DNA of 64,000 nucleotides. Source: Spartobacteria bacterium. Its GTDB lineage: Bacteria; Verrucomicrobiota; Verrucomicrobiia; Chthoniobacterales; UBA10450. Both the position numbers and the translations under genes were made by a program. Shown piece after piece: positions 43,103 through 54,688 of the stretch (position 1 is its first letter; each line of letters opens with the position of its first letter). The stretch covers positions 41,738-105,737 of the forward strand of contig PNAA01000021.1 of NCBI GenBank assembly GCA_003169975.1, read 5' to 3'. The notes under the pieces were generated by a model that did not search any database, was not told where the DNA came from, and saw nothing but the letters and a program-made list of their open reading frames with translations.

Positions 43103-44944
43103 CTACACCATCGGGCGAAAGCGCCCGACGACTTCCTGCAGCCGGCCGGTAATTTGGCCTAACGAACAGACTTCGACCGTCTCGATCAGCATCGGAAAGA
43201 AATTTTTCCCGCTCTCCACCACCTCGGTCAATTCATTGAGGGCGCGCTCCGCTTTCGCCGCATTCCTCTTCTTGAACTTGGCCAGGCGATCGACCTGCAA
43301 CTGTTTCTTGGCCCGCGGCGTGCGCACCATTTTCACTTCCGGCATCTCGTCCTTGCGATCGTTGTATTTGTTCAAGGCGATGATCGGCCGCGTGCCGTTG
43401 TAGATTTGTTCCTCGTAACGATGCGCCGCGGTCTGAATCTGGGACCGCTGATAGCGATGCTCGATCGCCGGCAAAACGCCGCCCAGTTCTTCGATCTGCC
43501 GGAACTCTTCGAGCATCGCCGCCTCGACGGCGCGCTCGACCGCTTTCATCCCAGGTGAACCGGTCAGCATGTTCATGGTGTGTTTGAAGATGCCGGATTC
43601 GTCGAGCAGGATCGCCTGGCCGTGCGCGGCCAGGCGTATCCATTCTTCGCTCGGGGTGGTGAACGGTTCGTCGGCGCTGTTCGAGTGGCAGGAGTTGGTG
43701 CCATTCATGTAAGCGAGCATCAACTCGGCTGCAGTCCTCGTTAGGTTGTTTTTGAATTCCGCCGCGACCAGCGAGCGACCGCTCGTCTGCGTGTGCAGCT
43801 TGAACATTTGACCTTTCGGCCCCGCGCCGAACACGTCGCGCATCCCAATCGCCCAAATCCGCCGCGAAGCACGCGCCAGCGCGATGTATTCGACATCGAG
43901 CCCGCAATCCAAAAAGAAGGAGAGCCGCGGCGCAAACTGATCAACCGGAATGCCGCGTGCCGCGAGCATTTCCGCGTAGGCAAAACCGTTCGAAACCGTG
44001 TAGGCCGCTTGTTGCACCGGCGTCGCGCCAGCCTCGCCGATGTGATAGCCGCTGATCGAAACCGGGTACCAGCGCGGCATTTCGCGCGTCGTGTATTCGA
44101 TCATGTCGCAGAGAAAACGAAGCGACGCCTCCGTCGGGAAAATCGTTTCGTTCTGCGCCTGGACTTCCTTGAAAATGTCGGCCTGGATGGTGCCGCGCAG
44201 ATTCGGGACAACTTTCGGGCCGAAGCGTTTTTTCGCCGCGGCGATATACATCGCCATGATGATGGGCGCCGGGCCGCTGATCGTCATCGAGGCGGAAAAA
44301 TCCGGCGCACCCATGTCGAAGCCGTCGTAAAGCCGCACCATGTCTTCGTAGGTGTCAATGGCGAGACCGCCCTCGCCGATTTTCCCGAAAACGCCGTCCG
44401 CATCGCTGTCGATCCCGTAAAGCGTCGGGCCGTCGAAGGCCGTGCTGAGGCGCGCACTGCGCTGGTGGCCGGTGAGGTAATGAAACCGTTTGTTCGTGTC
44501 TTCGGCCAAACCGAAACCGGAAAAGAGTCGCGTCGGTTCTTCGGTCTGCTTGGTCTTTTCGAGAGCGGGGGCTTTTTTCCTGTTCTTGCGGTGACCATTC
44601 TTGCCGTTCTGTCCGGCCTTGACGAAACTGCCGACCTCCGGTTCGCGCAACGGTTCGAGGTACATCTCGCGATAAGCGCCATTGGTGTAGGGAAATTCGC
44701 CGGGCAGACCTTCGCCTAACAAATAACGTGTGATCTCGCCGGCTTCGTCGATCTCGGGCAGGGCGAGGCGCGGCAACTTCAATCCCGTCGGCGCGGTTCC
44801 GATCGGCGTTTTCGCCTTCACCTCGTTCCAGCGATCGATCATCTGCTGGCCAAACTTTTTCTCGGAACGCGCGCGCTTCACTTCTTTGAGCACGAACCGA
44901 TTATAATTCTCCACCGCCTCAACGACTCGTCCCAGCTTGCTCAT
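43103..44944 (-). CDS. IcmF/methylmalonyl-CoA-mutase-type catalytic subunit
   Basis: 613 residues covering the TIM-barrel mutase domain only: LTGHQRSARLSTAFDGPTLY, SMTISGPAPIIMAMY, RGTIQADIFKEVQAQN, SVSISGYHIGEAGATP and HTQTSGRSL. No B12-binding domain follows; that domain is fused to a GTPase in the gene at 45081. The N-terminus has a Lys-rich insert (NGKNGHRKNRKKAPALEKTK). The whole looks like IcmF cut into two polypeptides. Adenosylcobalamin-dependent carbon-skeleton rearrangement; substrate unassigned. Confidence 0.85.
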   Translation of the reverse strand: MSKLGRVVEAVENYNRFVLKEVKRARSEKKFGQQMIDRWNEVKAKTPIGTAPTGLKLPRLALPEIDEAGEITRYLLGEGLPGEFPYTNGAYREMYLEPLREPEVGSFVKAGQNGKNGHRKNRKKAPALEKTKQTEEPTRLFSGFGLAEDTNKRFHYLTGHQRSARLSTAFDGPTLYGIDSDADGVFGKIGEGGLAIDTYEDMVRLYDGFDMGAPDFSASMTISGPAPIIMAMYIAAAKKRFGPKVVPNLRGTIQADIFKEVQAQNETIFPTEASLRFLCDMIEYTTREMPRWYPVSISGYHIGEAGATPVQQAAYTVSNGFAYAEMLAARGIPVDQFAPRLSFFLDCGLDVEYIALARASRRIWAIGMRDVFGAGPKGQMFKLHTQTSGRSLVAAEFKNNLTRTAAELMLAYMNGTNSCHSNSADEPFTTPSEEWIRLAAHGQAILLDESGIFKHTMNMLTGSPGMKAVERAVEAAMLEEFRQIEELGGVLPAIEHRYQRSQIQTAAHRYEEQIYNGTRPIIALNKYNDRKDEMPEVKMVRTPRAKKQLQVDRLAKFKKRNAAKAERALNELTEVVESGKNFFPMLIETVEVCSLGQITGRLQEVVGRFRPMV

Positions 44945-44981
44945 ATTCGTTCCTCTCTTCGCTATCCACGTTCACGCCGCG

Positions 44982-45076
44982 CCGTCATCCCGAGCGAAGC
45001 GTAGCGCAGCCGAGGGATCCCGGAGCGTGACCTTAACGGTAACTCCACGGAATGTCTCGACGACGCTCGACATGAC
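44982..45076. repeat. GTCATCCCGAGC-type dispersed repeat
   Basis: GTCATCCCGAGCGAAGCGTA followed by CGCAGCCGAGGGATCCC and ending CGACGCTCGACATGAC, an inverted GTC-AT...ATGAC arrangement. Separates the two halves of the split mutase. Confidence 0.65.
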
Positions 45077-45080
45077 GAAC

Positions 45081-46205
45081 CTAATCCATTACCCAATCGC
45101 ACAATTGATCCACCCCCGCATCGCGATGTCGCTTCGCGACCGTGGAAAGCAATTTCTGCTCACGCTTATTTTGCTCAAGCCGCTGCTCGATTTCAGAAAC
45201 CGCGGCGCGCGCGCGACTTTGATCGCTCTTGTTCACGACCACGAGATCGGCCAGATCGAGCATCACGATTTTCTGGAGCTGCAAGCGGCTGCCGTAGTCG
45301 GGATTCATCACGAGCACCCTCTTTTGGACGAGTTCGTTCTGGAAGGGCATCGCTTCCTGGCCCGTGCCCACCGTCTCCAGAATGACGTAATCGAAATCCG
45401 AACGCGCGAGCAGTGCGAGGCATTCGCCCGTTGCCGGCGACAATCCGCCGGCTTGCCCGCGCGTGGCCATGCTGCGCATGAAGACGCGATCGTTCTGCGA
45501 ATTGATCATTGTCGCGCGGTCGCCGAGGAGCGCGCCGGCCCCGACCACACTCGGATCGTGCGAGAGGATGGCGATGCGCGCTTGCGGCGCACGACGGAGC
45601 AGGCGGAGGACCAATTCATCAATCAGGGTCGTCTTGCCGGCGCCGCCCGGCCCGGTGAATCCGATCACCCGGGTCTTGCCTAACGACTTCGCTTTCTTCT
45701 TCGCCGGCTTCCCGGCGCGCTTGTTTTTCGCGTAACGATCTTCGATTTCCGTCAGCGCGCGCGCCAACTTCATGTCCGGCGTCGCCTTGCGCCGCCGGCG
45801 ATGGGTATTGCCGTAATGCTGGCGAACGAAATCCGCCATCTCGGTCAGCGCCGTGCCGGCGAAGAAGATCTTATCGACGCCGTTCCGGCGCATGACCGTC
45901 GCATCCGCTTCCGTGATTGTCCCCCCGCCGCCGCCGAAAAGCTTGATGTCGTCCGCGCCCTGTTTGCGCAGCGCCCGCGCCACTTCGGAGAAAAACTCGA
46001 CGTGCCCGCCGTTGTAACTGGAGATCCCGACCGCGCCGACGTCCTCCTGGATCGCCGTCCGCACGATGTCTTCGACCGAGCGATGGTAGCCAAGATAAAC
46101 GACCTCGATTCCGTGCCGAATGAAATCGAGGTTGATCGTGTTGATCGCGCTATCGTGTCCATCGCAGATCGGAACGGCGGTGAGGATACGGACGGGTGAA
46201 GGCAT
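45081..46205 (-). CDS. Fused B12-binding domain and MeaB/MeaI-type GTPase chaperone
   Basis: Start at 46205 (MPSPVRILTAVPICDGHDSA), 374 residues. Residues 1-130: cobalamin-binding domain with DGHDSAIN (the axial His), then VGISSYNGGHVEFF and KLFGGGGGTI. Residues about 165-374: G-domain with Walker A GFTGPGGAGKTTL and NKSD. Layout equals the N-terminal half of IcmF, where it loads and protects the cofactor. Same strand as the mutase half, 136 nt upstream. Confidence 0.88.
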   Translation of the reverse strand: MPSPVRILTAVPICDGHDSAINTINLDFIRHGIEVVYLGYHRSVEDIVRTAIQEDVGAVGISSYNGGHVEFFSEVARALRKQGADDIKLFGGGGGTITEADATVMRRNGVDKIFFAGTALTEMADFVRQHYGNTHRRRRKATPDMKLARALTEIEDRYAKNKRAGKPAKKKAKSLGKTRVIGFTGPGGAGKTTLIDELVLRLLRRAPQARIAILSHDPSVVGAGALLGDRATMINSQNDRVFMRSMATRGQAGGLSPATGECLALLARSDFDYVILETVGTGQEAMPFQNELVQKRVLVMNPDYGSRLQLQKIVMLDLADLVVVNKSDQSRARAAVSEIEQRLEQNKREQKLLSTVAKRHRDAGVDQLCDWVMD

Positions 46206-46309
46206 GCGAGCGCAACCTAACGGCAAACATCGAGCGGGCAAGATTTCCGCTTCCGGGGAAACCGCGCACGCCACGGTTGAAGGTTTCGCCAACCGGTTCA
46301 CCTTGCGCG

Positions 46310-47065
46310 ATGACTGATCCTCTCGATTACAGCGGTAAAATCGTTCTCGTCACGGGCAGTTCGCGCGGCCTCGGCGCGGAAATGATCAAGGCTTTCGGCG
46401 CGCGCGGCGCGCAATGCGTGGTCAATTTCATCAGCGATCCGGAGGGCACGAACCAGGCGGACGCCGAGAGTGTCGCGCGCGGTTTGCGAAATCCTCTCCT
46501 CGTCGATTGCGATGTGACCAAACCCGCGCAAGTCGAGGCGATGATGAAAACCATCGCGGATAAATTCGGCGGCCTCGACGTGCTGGTGAACAATTCCGGG
46601 ATCATCCGTGATCGCACGATCAAGAAACTGACGCTCGAAGAATTCGAGAGCGTGGTGCGCGTGAATCTCGCCGGCACTTTTAATGTGACGCAAAAGGCAG
46701 CCACCGTTTTGCGGCAGGGCGGACGCATCATCAATCTCTCCTCGGTCAGCGGCCAGATGGGCCTTTTCGGCCAGGCCAATTATTCCTCGAGCAAAGCGGC
46801 GATCATCGCCCTTACCAAAGTCTCGGCGCGAGAGTTCGCCCGCCAGCAGATCACGGTCAACGCCATCGCGCCCGGTTTCATCGATGTCGGGATGAGCAAA
46901 GGGATGCCGGACGAAGTGACGGAGAGTTTCAAGAAACAGATTCCGTTAGGCCGGCTGGGCGACGCGCACGAGATCGTGGACGCCGCGCTCTTCCTCGCCT
47001 CCCCGATGGCAAGCTACATCACGGGCCACGTGTTGAACGTGAACGGCGGCTATTACATGGGGTAA
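46310..47065 (+). CDS. SDR oxidoreductase, 3-oxoacyl-ACP/acetoacetyl-CoA reductase-like
   Basis: 251 residues. NAD(P) motif VLVTGSSRGLGAEM, NNSGIIRD, catalytic Ser in NLSSVSG, YSSSKAA (Y-x-x-x-K), and C-terminal VNGGYYMG. A FabG-like enzyme; its place next to acyl-CoA genes suggests a role in beta-oxidation or polyester metabolism. Divergent from the B12-GTPase gene, 104 nt apart. Confidence 0.88.
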   Translation: MTDPLDYSGKIVLVTGSSRGLGAEMIKAFGARGAQCVVNFISDPEGTNQADAESVARGLRNPLLVDCDVTKPAQVEAMMKTIADKFGGLDVLVNNSGIIRDRTIKKLTLEEFESVVRVNLAGTFNVTQKAATVLRQGGRIINLSSVSGQMGLFGQANYSSSKAAIIALTKVSAREFARQQITVNAIAPGFIDVGMSKGMPDEVTESFKKQIPLGRLGDAHEIVDAALFLASPMASYITGHVLNVNGGYYMG

Positions 47066-47559
47066 AGCGGCCGCGCCGTTCCTGCCGATGGGCGCGAAGC
47101 TCAGCCGCGCAGATAGAAGCAATTGAGATCGCAAAATGCGATCTCAAAGCCCGCACGCGGATGGACGCACGAAACTTCCTCACGCACACGTTTGTCATCC
47201 TGAGCCGCGCAGACGGCGAAGGGCCTTACAAGCGTAGATCGGCCTTCGCTCCCGTTGGAGATTGGTCTAACAACCAATCGTCATGTGGATTCTGGATCGC
47301 AAATTGCAGATGCGAGGTCCTTCACCGCGCTTCGCCGGCTCAGGATGAAAATCAAAACAAGACGTCCGGATTCTTGATCGACCGATCCCAAATTCGAGTC
47401 GCCAAAATCCCGCTTCCGGGAATTCGAATTCGTTAGGCAATTTTGTTTTTAAGTTGTAACTTACACCCGGCCAACGAAATCGGACTGGATTACTCGCGCT
47501 GGCACGCCCCTTGCATCAGACTGCGCCGCGATCACATTCGACCGCATCCGACGATCTTT
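47066..47559. other. Gene-free 494-nt region with repeats
   Basis: Holds a perfect hairpin at 47123-47147 (TTGAGATCGCA-AAA-TGCGATCTCAA), a GTCATCCTGAGC...GCTCAGGATGA inverted dispersed repeat (about 47194-47350), and a TCGTTAGGC word (47430-47438). I see no supported coding sequence. Confidence 0.6.
47123..47147. terminator. Perfect 11-bp hairpin after the SDR gene
   Basis: TTGAGATCGCA, loop AAA, TGCGATCTCAA. It lies 58 nt beyond the SDR stop. No T-run follows, so it may be a terminator, a protein site, or a repeat. Confidence 0.45.
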
Positions 47560-48318
47560 ATGAACCTACGCTCTTCTCTCTTTTTACTCGCCGTCGCGTC
47601 CCTCCTGCCGACGATCAACGCGCAAACGCCCGCGCCTGCTCCCACGGTCGATGAACTGGTCGCGAAAAACCTCGAAGCGAAAGGCGGTGCGGCCGCGCTC
47701 GAGGCGATCAAGACGATTCGCTTCGAGGGCCGGTTGCTCGTCAACCAGGGCCAGATCGAGCTGAAATACACCGAGACGAAAAAGCGCCCGGGCAAGGTGC
47801 GGACTGACGCTATCTTGCAGGGGATGACTCTGGTCCAAGCCTATAACGACAAGAGCGGCTGGAAGATTTTTCCGCTCCAAGGCCGCAAGGATCCCGAGAA
47901 AATGTCGAACGACGAGGCCAAATCGTTAGTCGAGGAAGCCGAGATCGGTGGCCTGCTCGAGAATTGGAAGGCGCAGGGCAAGACGGTCACTTATCTCGGG
48001 ACGGAAGACGTTGAAGGCACCGCGGCGCACAAGCTAAAGGTGCTGCGCAAGAACGGCGACATCAGCTACGTCTATCTCGATCCGGATTACTTCCTCGAAA
48101 TTCGAGTCATTGATCAGCGCGTCGAGCAGGGCGCGCAGGTCGAAGTCGAGACCGACCTCGGCGATTACGAAAAGGTCAACGGTGTTTACTTTCCGTTCTC
48201 CCAGGAAGCCGGGAGCAAAGGCTCGACCGACAAACAAAAAACCATCATCGAAAAAGCTGAGGCCAACATTCCAGTCGACGACTCGATCTTCGAGTTCCCC
48301 GCCAAAGCCGCGAAATAA
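47560..48318 (+). CDS. LolA/outer-membrane-lipoprotein-sorting-like secreted protein
   Basis: 252 residues. Signal peptide (LFLLAVASLLPTINA) and a beta-rich mature domain: VAKNLEAKGGAAALEAIKTI, RFEGRLLVNQGQIELKYTET and YLGTEDVEGTAAHKLKVLRK. Resembles LolA/LppX-fold proteins used as periplasmic carriers. It precedes the large propeller gene by 17 nt and may be co-transcribed. Confidence 0.75.
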   Translation: MNLRSSLFLLAVASLLPTINAQTPAPAPTVDELVAKNLEAKGGAAALEAIKTIRFEGRLLVNQGQIELKYTETKKRPGKVRTDAILQGMTLVQAYNDKSGWKIFPLQGRKDPEKMSNDEAKSLVEEAEIGGLLENWKAQGKTVTYLGTEDVEGTAAHKLKVLRKNGDISYVYLDPDYFLEIRVIDQRVEQGAQVEVETDLGDYEKVNGVYFPFSQEAGSKGSTDKQKTIIEKAEANIPVDDSIFEFPAKAAK

Positions 48319-48335
48319 TTCAATCAATTACTGCC

Positions 48336-51569
<3,234 letters not shown>

Positions 51570-51603
51570 CGGACAAAAATCGTCAGCGCGTCGCAGCCAC
51601 GAG

Positions 51604-51738
51604 GCAGGGTAGCGCACGCGTCCCGCGTGCTGGCGACGGTGTCTCACCGTCGCGAACTTTTCCCCAGGCGGCAACGTGAGCAAAGCCTGTTTCTGCGGGA
51701 CGCAGAAACCAGCACGCGAGACGCATGCGCTACCCTGC
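51604..51738. repeat. Two-hairpin palindromic repeat (REPIN-like) R5, GGTAGCGCA family
   Basis: Arms GCAGGGTAGCGCA (51604-51616) and TGCGCTACCCTGC (51726-51738), next inner arms CGTCCCGCGTGCTGG and CCAGCACGCGAGACG, then perfect hairpins GCGACGGTG-TCT-CACCGTCGC and TTTCTGCG-GGA-CGCAGAAA. A half copy lies at 53855-53907 upstream of hicB. Confidence 0.85.
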
Positions 51739-51769
51739 CCTGCATCCGCGCCTAACGAGAGATCGCCAA

Positions 51770-52789
51770 TCAACTCCGCAGCGTCTTCATCCCATGCCGG
51801 ATGATCCGGTCGATCAGCTGCGGATAGGGCAGGCCGGCTTTGGCCGCTGATTGGGCGAAGTCCTCGTCCTCGGCGAGAATCGGATTTGGGTTCGCCTCGA
51901 TGAAATAAACCTCGTTCGCCGCCGTGAGCCGCAGGTCGATGCGCGCGTAGCCGTCGATCGTGAGGAGACGACAGATGCGTTTGCAGGTCTGCTCGATTCG
52001 CGCGACGAGCGCCGGGTCGAGCCCTTCCGCGAACTGGTTTTCCAAGCCCCAGCGTTTGCGATATTCCTCGTCCCACTTCGCGCGGTAGGTCGCAATTTTC
52101 GGCTCGTCCGGCGGCACTTCGCGGAAGACTAGCTCGCGGATTGGAAAGACGGTCAGCTTCATGTTTCCCATCAGGCTGACGTAGAGTTCGCGCCCCGCGA
52201 TGTATTCCTCGGCGATCACATCGCCGTCGTGTTTCTCGTGAATGAAAGCGACGCGCTCCCGGAACTGCTCGTCGGTCTCGACGAAGGAAGCCTGCGCGAT
52301 GCCGTAAGACGCCTCTTCCTTCACCGGCTTGACGAGAAGCGGGAACTTGAGCTGCCGGGGCCGCGCGATCCGCTGGCCGCGCGGAATGACGACGAAGTTC
52401 GGCGTGTGAATGCGATGGTAGCTGAGGATCTTTTTCGAGATGCCTTTGTGTTTACAAAGGACGAGACCGGTCGCGCCGCAGCCGGTAAAAGGCAGGCCCT
52501 GCATCTCGAGGAACGAGACGATGTTCTGGTCGAAGCCGCGGTTGTTCTTGAACTGGTCGGCGAGATTGAAAAGCACGTCGGGCGCGAAGCTTTCCAGTTT
52601 TTGCCGGAGCAGATCGAGGTCGTCGAAGATGGCGAGATGCTCGGTCGTGTGCGCGAGCGCTCCGAGTGCGGCGAGGACGTTTGCCTCGGTTTTCCAGTCC
52701 GGCGTTTTGAGCTCCGCGCTCAAGTCCTGGTCGATCGTGGTCGGACCGATCGCGTCGAAGAGAGCGAGGACTTTGAGTTTTTTCTTCAA
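51770..52789 (-). CDS. ATP-grasp ligase (D-Ala-D-Ala ligase-like)
   Basis: TTG start at 52789, 339 residues. Pre-ATP-grasp domain 1-110 (GLPFTGCGATGLVLCKHKGI), ATP-grasp LLVKPVKEEASYGIAQASFV, EEYIAGRELYVSLMG and C-terminal Mg site DGYARIDLRLTAAN...YFIEANPNPIL. It differs from true Ddl in sequence and context: it directly follows the metallopeptidase gene (stop and start almost touching), so it may ligate amino acids onto a special peptide substrate. Confidence 0.85.
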   Translation of the reverse strand: MKKKLKVLALFDAIGPTTIDQDLSAELKTPDWKTEANVLAALGALAHTTEHLAIFDDLDLLRQKLESFAPDVLFNLADQFKNNRGFDQNIVSFLEMQGLPFTGCGATGLVLCKHKGISKKILSYHRIHTPNFVVIPRGQRIARPRQLKFPLLVKPVKEEASYGIAQASFVETDEQFRERVAFIHEKHDGDVIAEEYIAGRELYVSLMGNMKLTVFPIRELVFREVPPDEPKIATYRAKWDEEYRKRWGLENQFAEGLDPALVARIEQTCKRICRLLTIDGYARIDLRLTAANEVYFIEANPNPILAEDEDFAQSAAKAGLPYPQLIDRIIRHGMKTLRS

Positions 52790-52790
52790 G

Positions 52791-53807
52791 TTACTTGGTG
52801 CGCTTGAACTTGCCGGTGAAGAGATAATTCATGACCAGCGTCGTAATGAAAGAGGTGACGCGAAAATCCTGCTGCGGATCGTCGTTCAGCACATGGAGCC
52901 CGAGCTGGTCGCAGCGGTCGATGAGTCGCGCGAGGAATTTGTTCACCCGGAATTTTTTCTCGTTCGTCCACTGGCAGACCGAGTTCAACAGTCGCCGCCG
53001 GCGTCGGCGCAGATACGCGCTGGCCGTGATCCGCCCCGGTCCGGCCGCTGCGGGAAAAAGTTGCCGTAGATCGGTGTCGTAGAAATCGGGATAGGTATCT
53101 TCGTAGAGTTTGCGTTTGCGCGCGTAATAGGTCTTGAGCTTCAGGTTCAGACAATCGTAGTCAGCGACGCGGTAATCCGGTAGATGCAGCGGCGGATTCC
53201 CGGCGAGCGAGCCCATCAGTTCATCGACATATTCGAGTTTTTGCAGCGCCTTCCAGTCTGCGTATCGCTTGCGCCAGTCGAGGCCCGGCGTGAGCCAAAC
53301 CGCGAAGGTCTCGGCGAAATCCTCGTCCGGATGACTCTGCGCATACCAGTCGTCGAGATTCACGACATAGCTGCGGCTGAACGGTCGCGGCTGATAGAAG
53401 TCCGGTGTCTCTTCGCGCGACGTGCGGCCGAAGGTCTGCTGCCATTTTTTCTTGCGCGGCAGATGATAGGCGTAGCTGTAGGCGTGCGCGGCCTCGTGCC
53501 GGATGAGTTTCATGAACCACTCGGGCGTTCCGCCCTCTACCTCGAGCATCATCGTCCGCTCGAGCGCACGCAGCCGGTCGTGGACGAGAAAAAACGGAAC
53601 GAAGATTGCCGGAATGCCAACTGGCACGAACCATTCATCGCCGATGTGGCAGGGCGGACGCAAAACCAGTCCGCGCGCCAAGAGTTCGTCGTAGAGCTGC
53701 CGGATGAGCGGTTCGAGCGCCGTGCCCTCAAGCCGCAAGCCGAGCTTGGAGATGCGGCGTTCCAACAGCTCCTGGTCGGTCAGTGATGCCCAGTCGTCTG
53801 CTTCCAT
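52791..53807 (-). CDS. Putative zinc metallopeptidase
   Basis: Start at 53807 (MEADDWASLTDQELLERRIS), 338 residues. The active-site helix is RHEAAHAYSYAYHLP (HExxH form) with DEDFAETFAVWL downstream as third-ligand region. A basic C-terminal part (RRRRRRLLNSVCQWTNEKK) follows. No signal peptide. Two internally deleted copies of its 5' end lie at 54405-54502 and 57109-57216. Coupled to the ATP-grasp gene. Confidence 0.82.
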   Translation of the reverse strand: MEADDWASLTDQELLERRISKLGLRLEGTALEPLIRQLYDELLARGLVLRPPCHIGDEWFVPVGIPAIFVPFFLVHDRLRALERTMMLEVEGGTPEWFMKLIRHEAAHAYSYAYHLPRKKKWQQTFGRTSREETPDFYQPRPFSRSYVVNLDDWYAQSHPDEDFAETFAVWLTPGLDWRKRYADWKALQKLEYVDELMGSLAGNPPLHLPDYRVADYDCLNLKLKTYYARKRKLYEDTYPDFYDTDLRQLFPAAAGPGRITASAYLRRRRRRLLNSVCQWTNEKKFRVNKFLARLIDRCDQLGLHVLNDDPQQDFRVTSFITTLVMNYLFTGKFKRTK

Positions 53808-53854
53808 TGCGCGCACGATAGCAGTGCGCGCAGGCCGCTGTCACGCCTTCACGC

Positions 53855-53907
53855 CGGGTAGCGCACTCGTCTCGCGTGTTGGTTTCGGTGTCCCGCCGAA
53901 ACGAACT
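53855..53907. repeat. Half copy of the R5 repeat upstream of hicB
   Basis: GGTAGCGCACTCGTCTCGCG then TGTTGG, followed by the hairpin TTTCGG-TGTCCCG-CCGAAA. Matches one arm plus one inner hairpin of R5 with changes. Confidence 0.6.
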
Positions 53908-53959
53908 TCGTCTGATGCACCATTTACCCTGTGGCATACAGTGTGATACTTTACAGCCT

Positions 53960-54166
53960 ATGAAATTTTCAACTGTGATCGACCGCGACGAAGATGGAAT
54001 GTGGGTCGTTGAATGTCCCGCCATTCCCGGTTGCGTGAGCCAGGGTCGCACGCGCGAAGAAGCAATGGAGAACATCAAGAAAGCGATCGCGCTTTGCCTC
54101 GAGGTTCGTGCCGAGCGCGGCATGCCCCTCACCTTCGAAACTTCACAAGTTGAAGTCGCGGTTTAG
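53960..54166 (+). CDS. hicB: HicB-family antitoxin
   Basis: 68 residues: STVIDRDEDGMWVVECPAIP, then GCVSQGRTREEAMENIKKAI, the partial RNase-H fold of HicB. No C-terminal DNA-binding domain, as in short HicB forms. The stop touches the start of the hicA relic, the normal gene pair in reversed (B-A) order. Confidence 0.88.
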   Translation: MKFSTVIDRDEDGMWVVECPAIPGCVSQGRTREEAMENIKKAIALCLEVRAERGMPLTFETSQVEVAV

Positions 54167-54388
54167 ATGCCGCAGCTCCCTGTCATGAGCGGACGCGAAG
54201 TCGTTCGTGTATTTGAAAAACTCGGCTGGCAAAACGTCCGGTAGCGCGCCAGTCACATCATCCTCGTGAAGGAAGGAGCGCGCGCCACGCTTTCAGTTCC
54301 GGATCACAAAGAAGTCGCACGCGGGACGCTGCGCAGTTTGATTCAGGCGGCGGGGCTTACGGTCGAAGAATTCGTCCGAAACGCTTAG
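54167..54388 (+). pseudogene. hicA: HicA-family toxin with an in-frame amber stop
   Basis: 74 codons from ATG 54167 to TAG 54388: MPQLPVMSGREVVRVFEKLG, WQNVR, then TAG at codon 26 (54242-54244), and the frame continues RASHIILVKEGARATLSVPD and KEVARGTLRSLIQAAGLTVE. Family members read R-Q-R-G-S-H at this point, so CAG has become TAG and the Gly an Ala; the catalytic His (SHIILV) is downstream of the stop. Toxin activity should be lost unless amber is suppressed. Confidence 0.85.
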
Positions 54389-54404
54389 ATCAGATTGCTC
54401 TCCC

Positions 54405-54502
54405 TCCCTCGACCTCGAGCATCGAGCCGCAAACCGAGCTTGGAGATGCGGCGTTCCAACAGCTCCTGGTCGGTCAGTGATGCCCAGTCGTCTGCTTCCA
54501 TT
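54405..54502 (-). pseudogene. Internally deleted relic of the metallopeptidase 5' end, copy A
   Basis: From ATG at about 54502: MEADDWASLTDQELLERRIS, KLGLRL, then an abrupt jump to a sequence matching the later MLEVEGG region in the wrong frame, stop after 37 codons. The deletion joins the region equivalent to 53735 directly to that equivalent to 53543. Confidence 0.75.
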
Positions 54503-54688
54503 GCGCGCACGGTAGCAGTGCGCGCCGGATACTGTCACGCCTCGGCATAAGCGCGACGCGCAGAGCCCGGACGCGTTTGATCGCGTTGCGACGAATCTGG
54601 GCGCAGCTTTAGACAAAGCTCGACGGCAGCGGCGTCTCTTGTTTGAATCCAAACGCGCCCGACGGTGCATCTCAACCTTGCCAGTCGT

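Noticed and set aside
46206..46309. Possible cobalamin riboswitch upstream of the B12-GTPase gene
   Set aside because: The gap is too short and I see no B12-box-like sequence.
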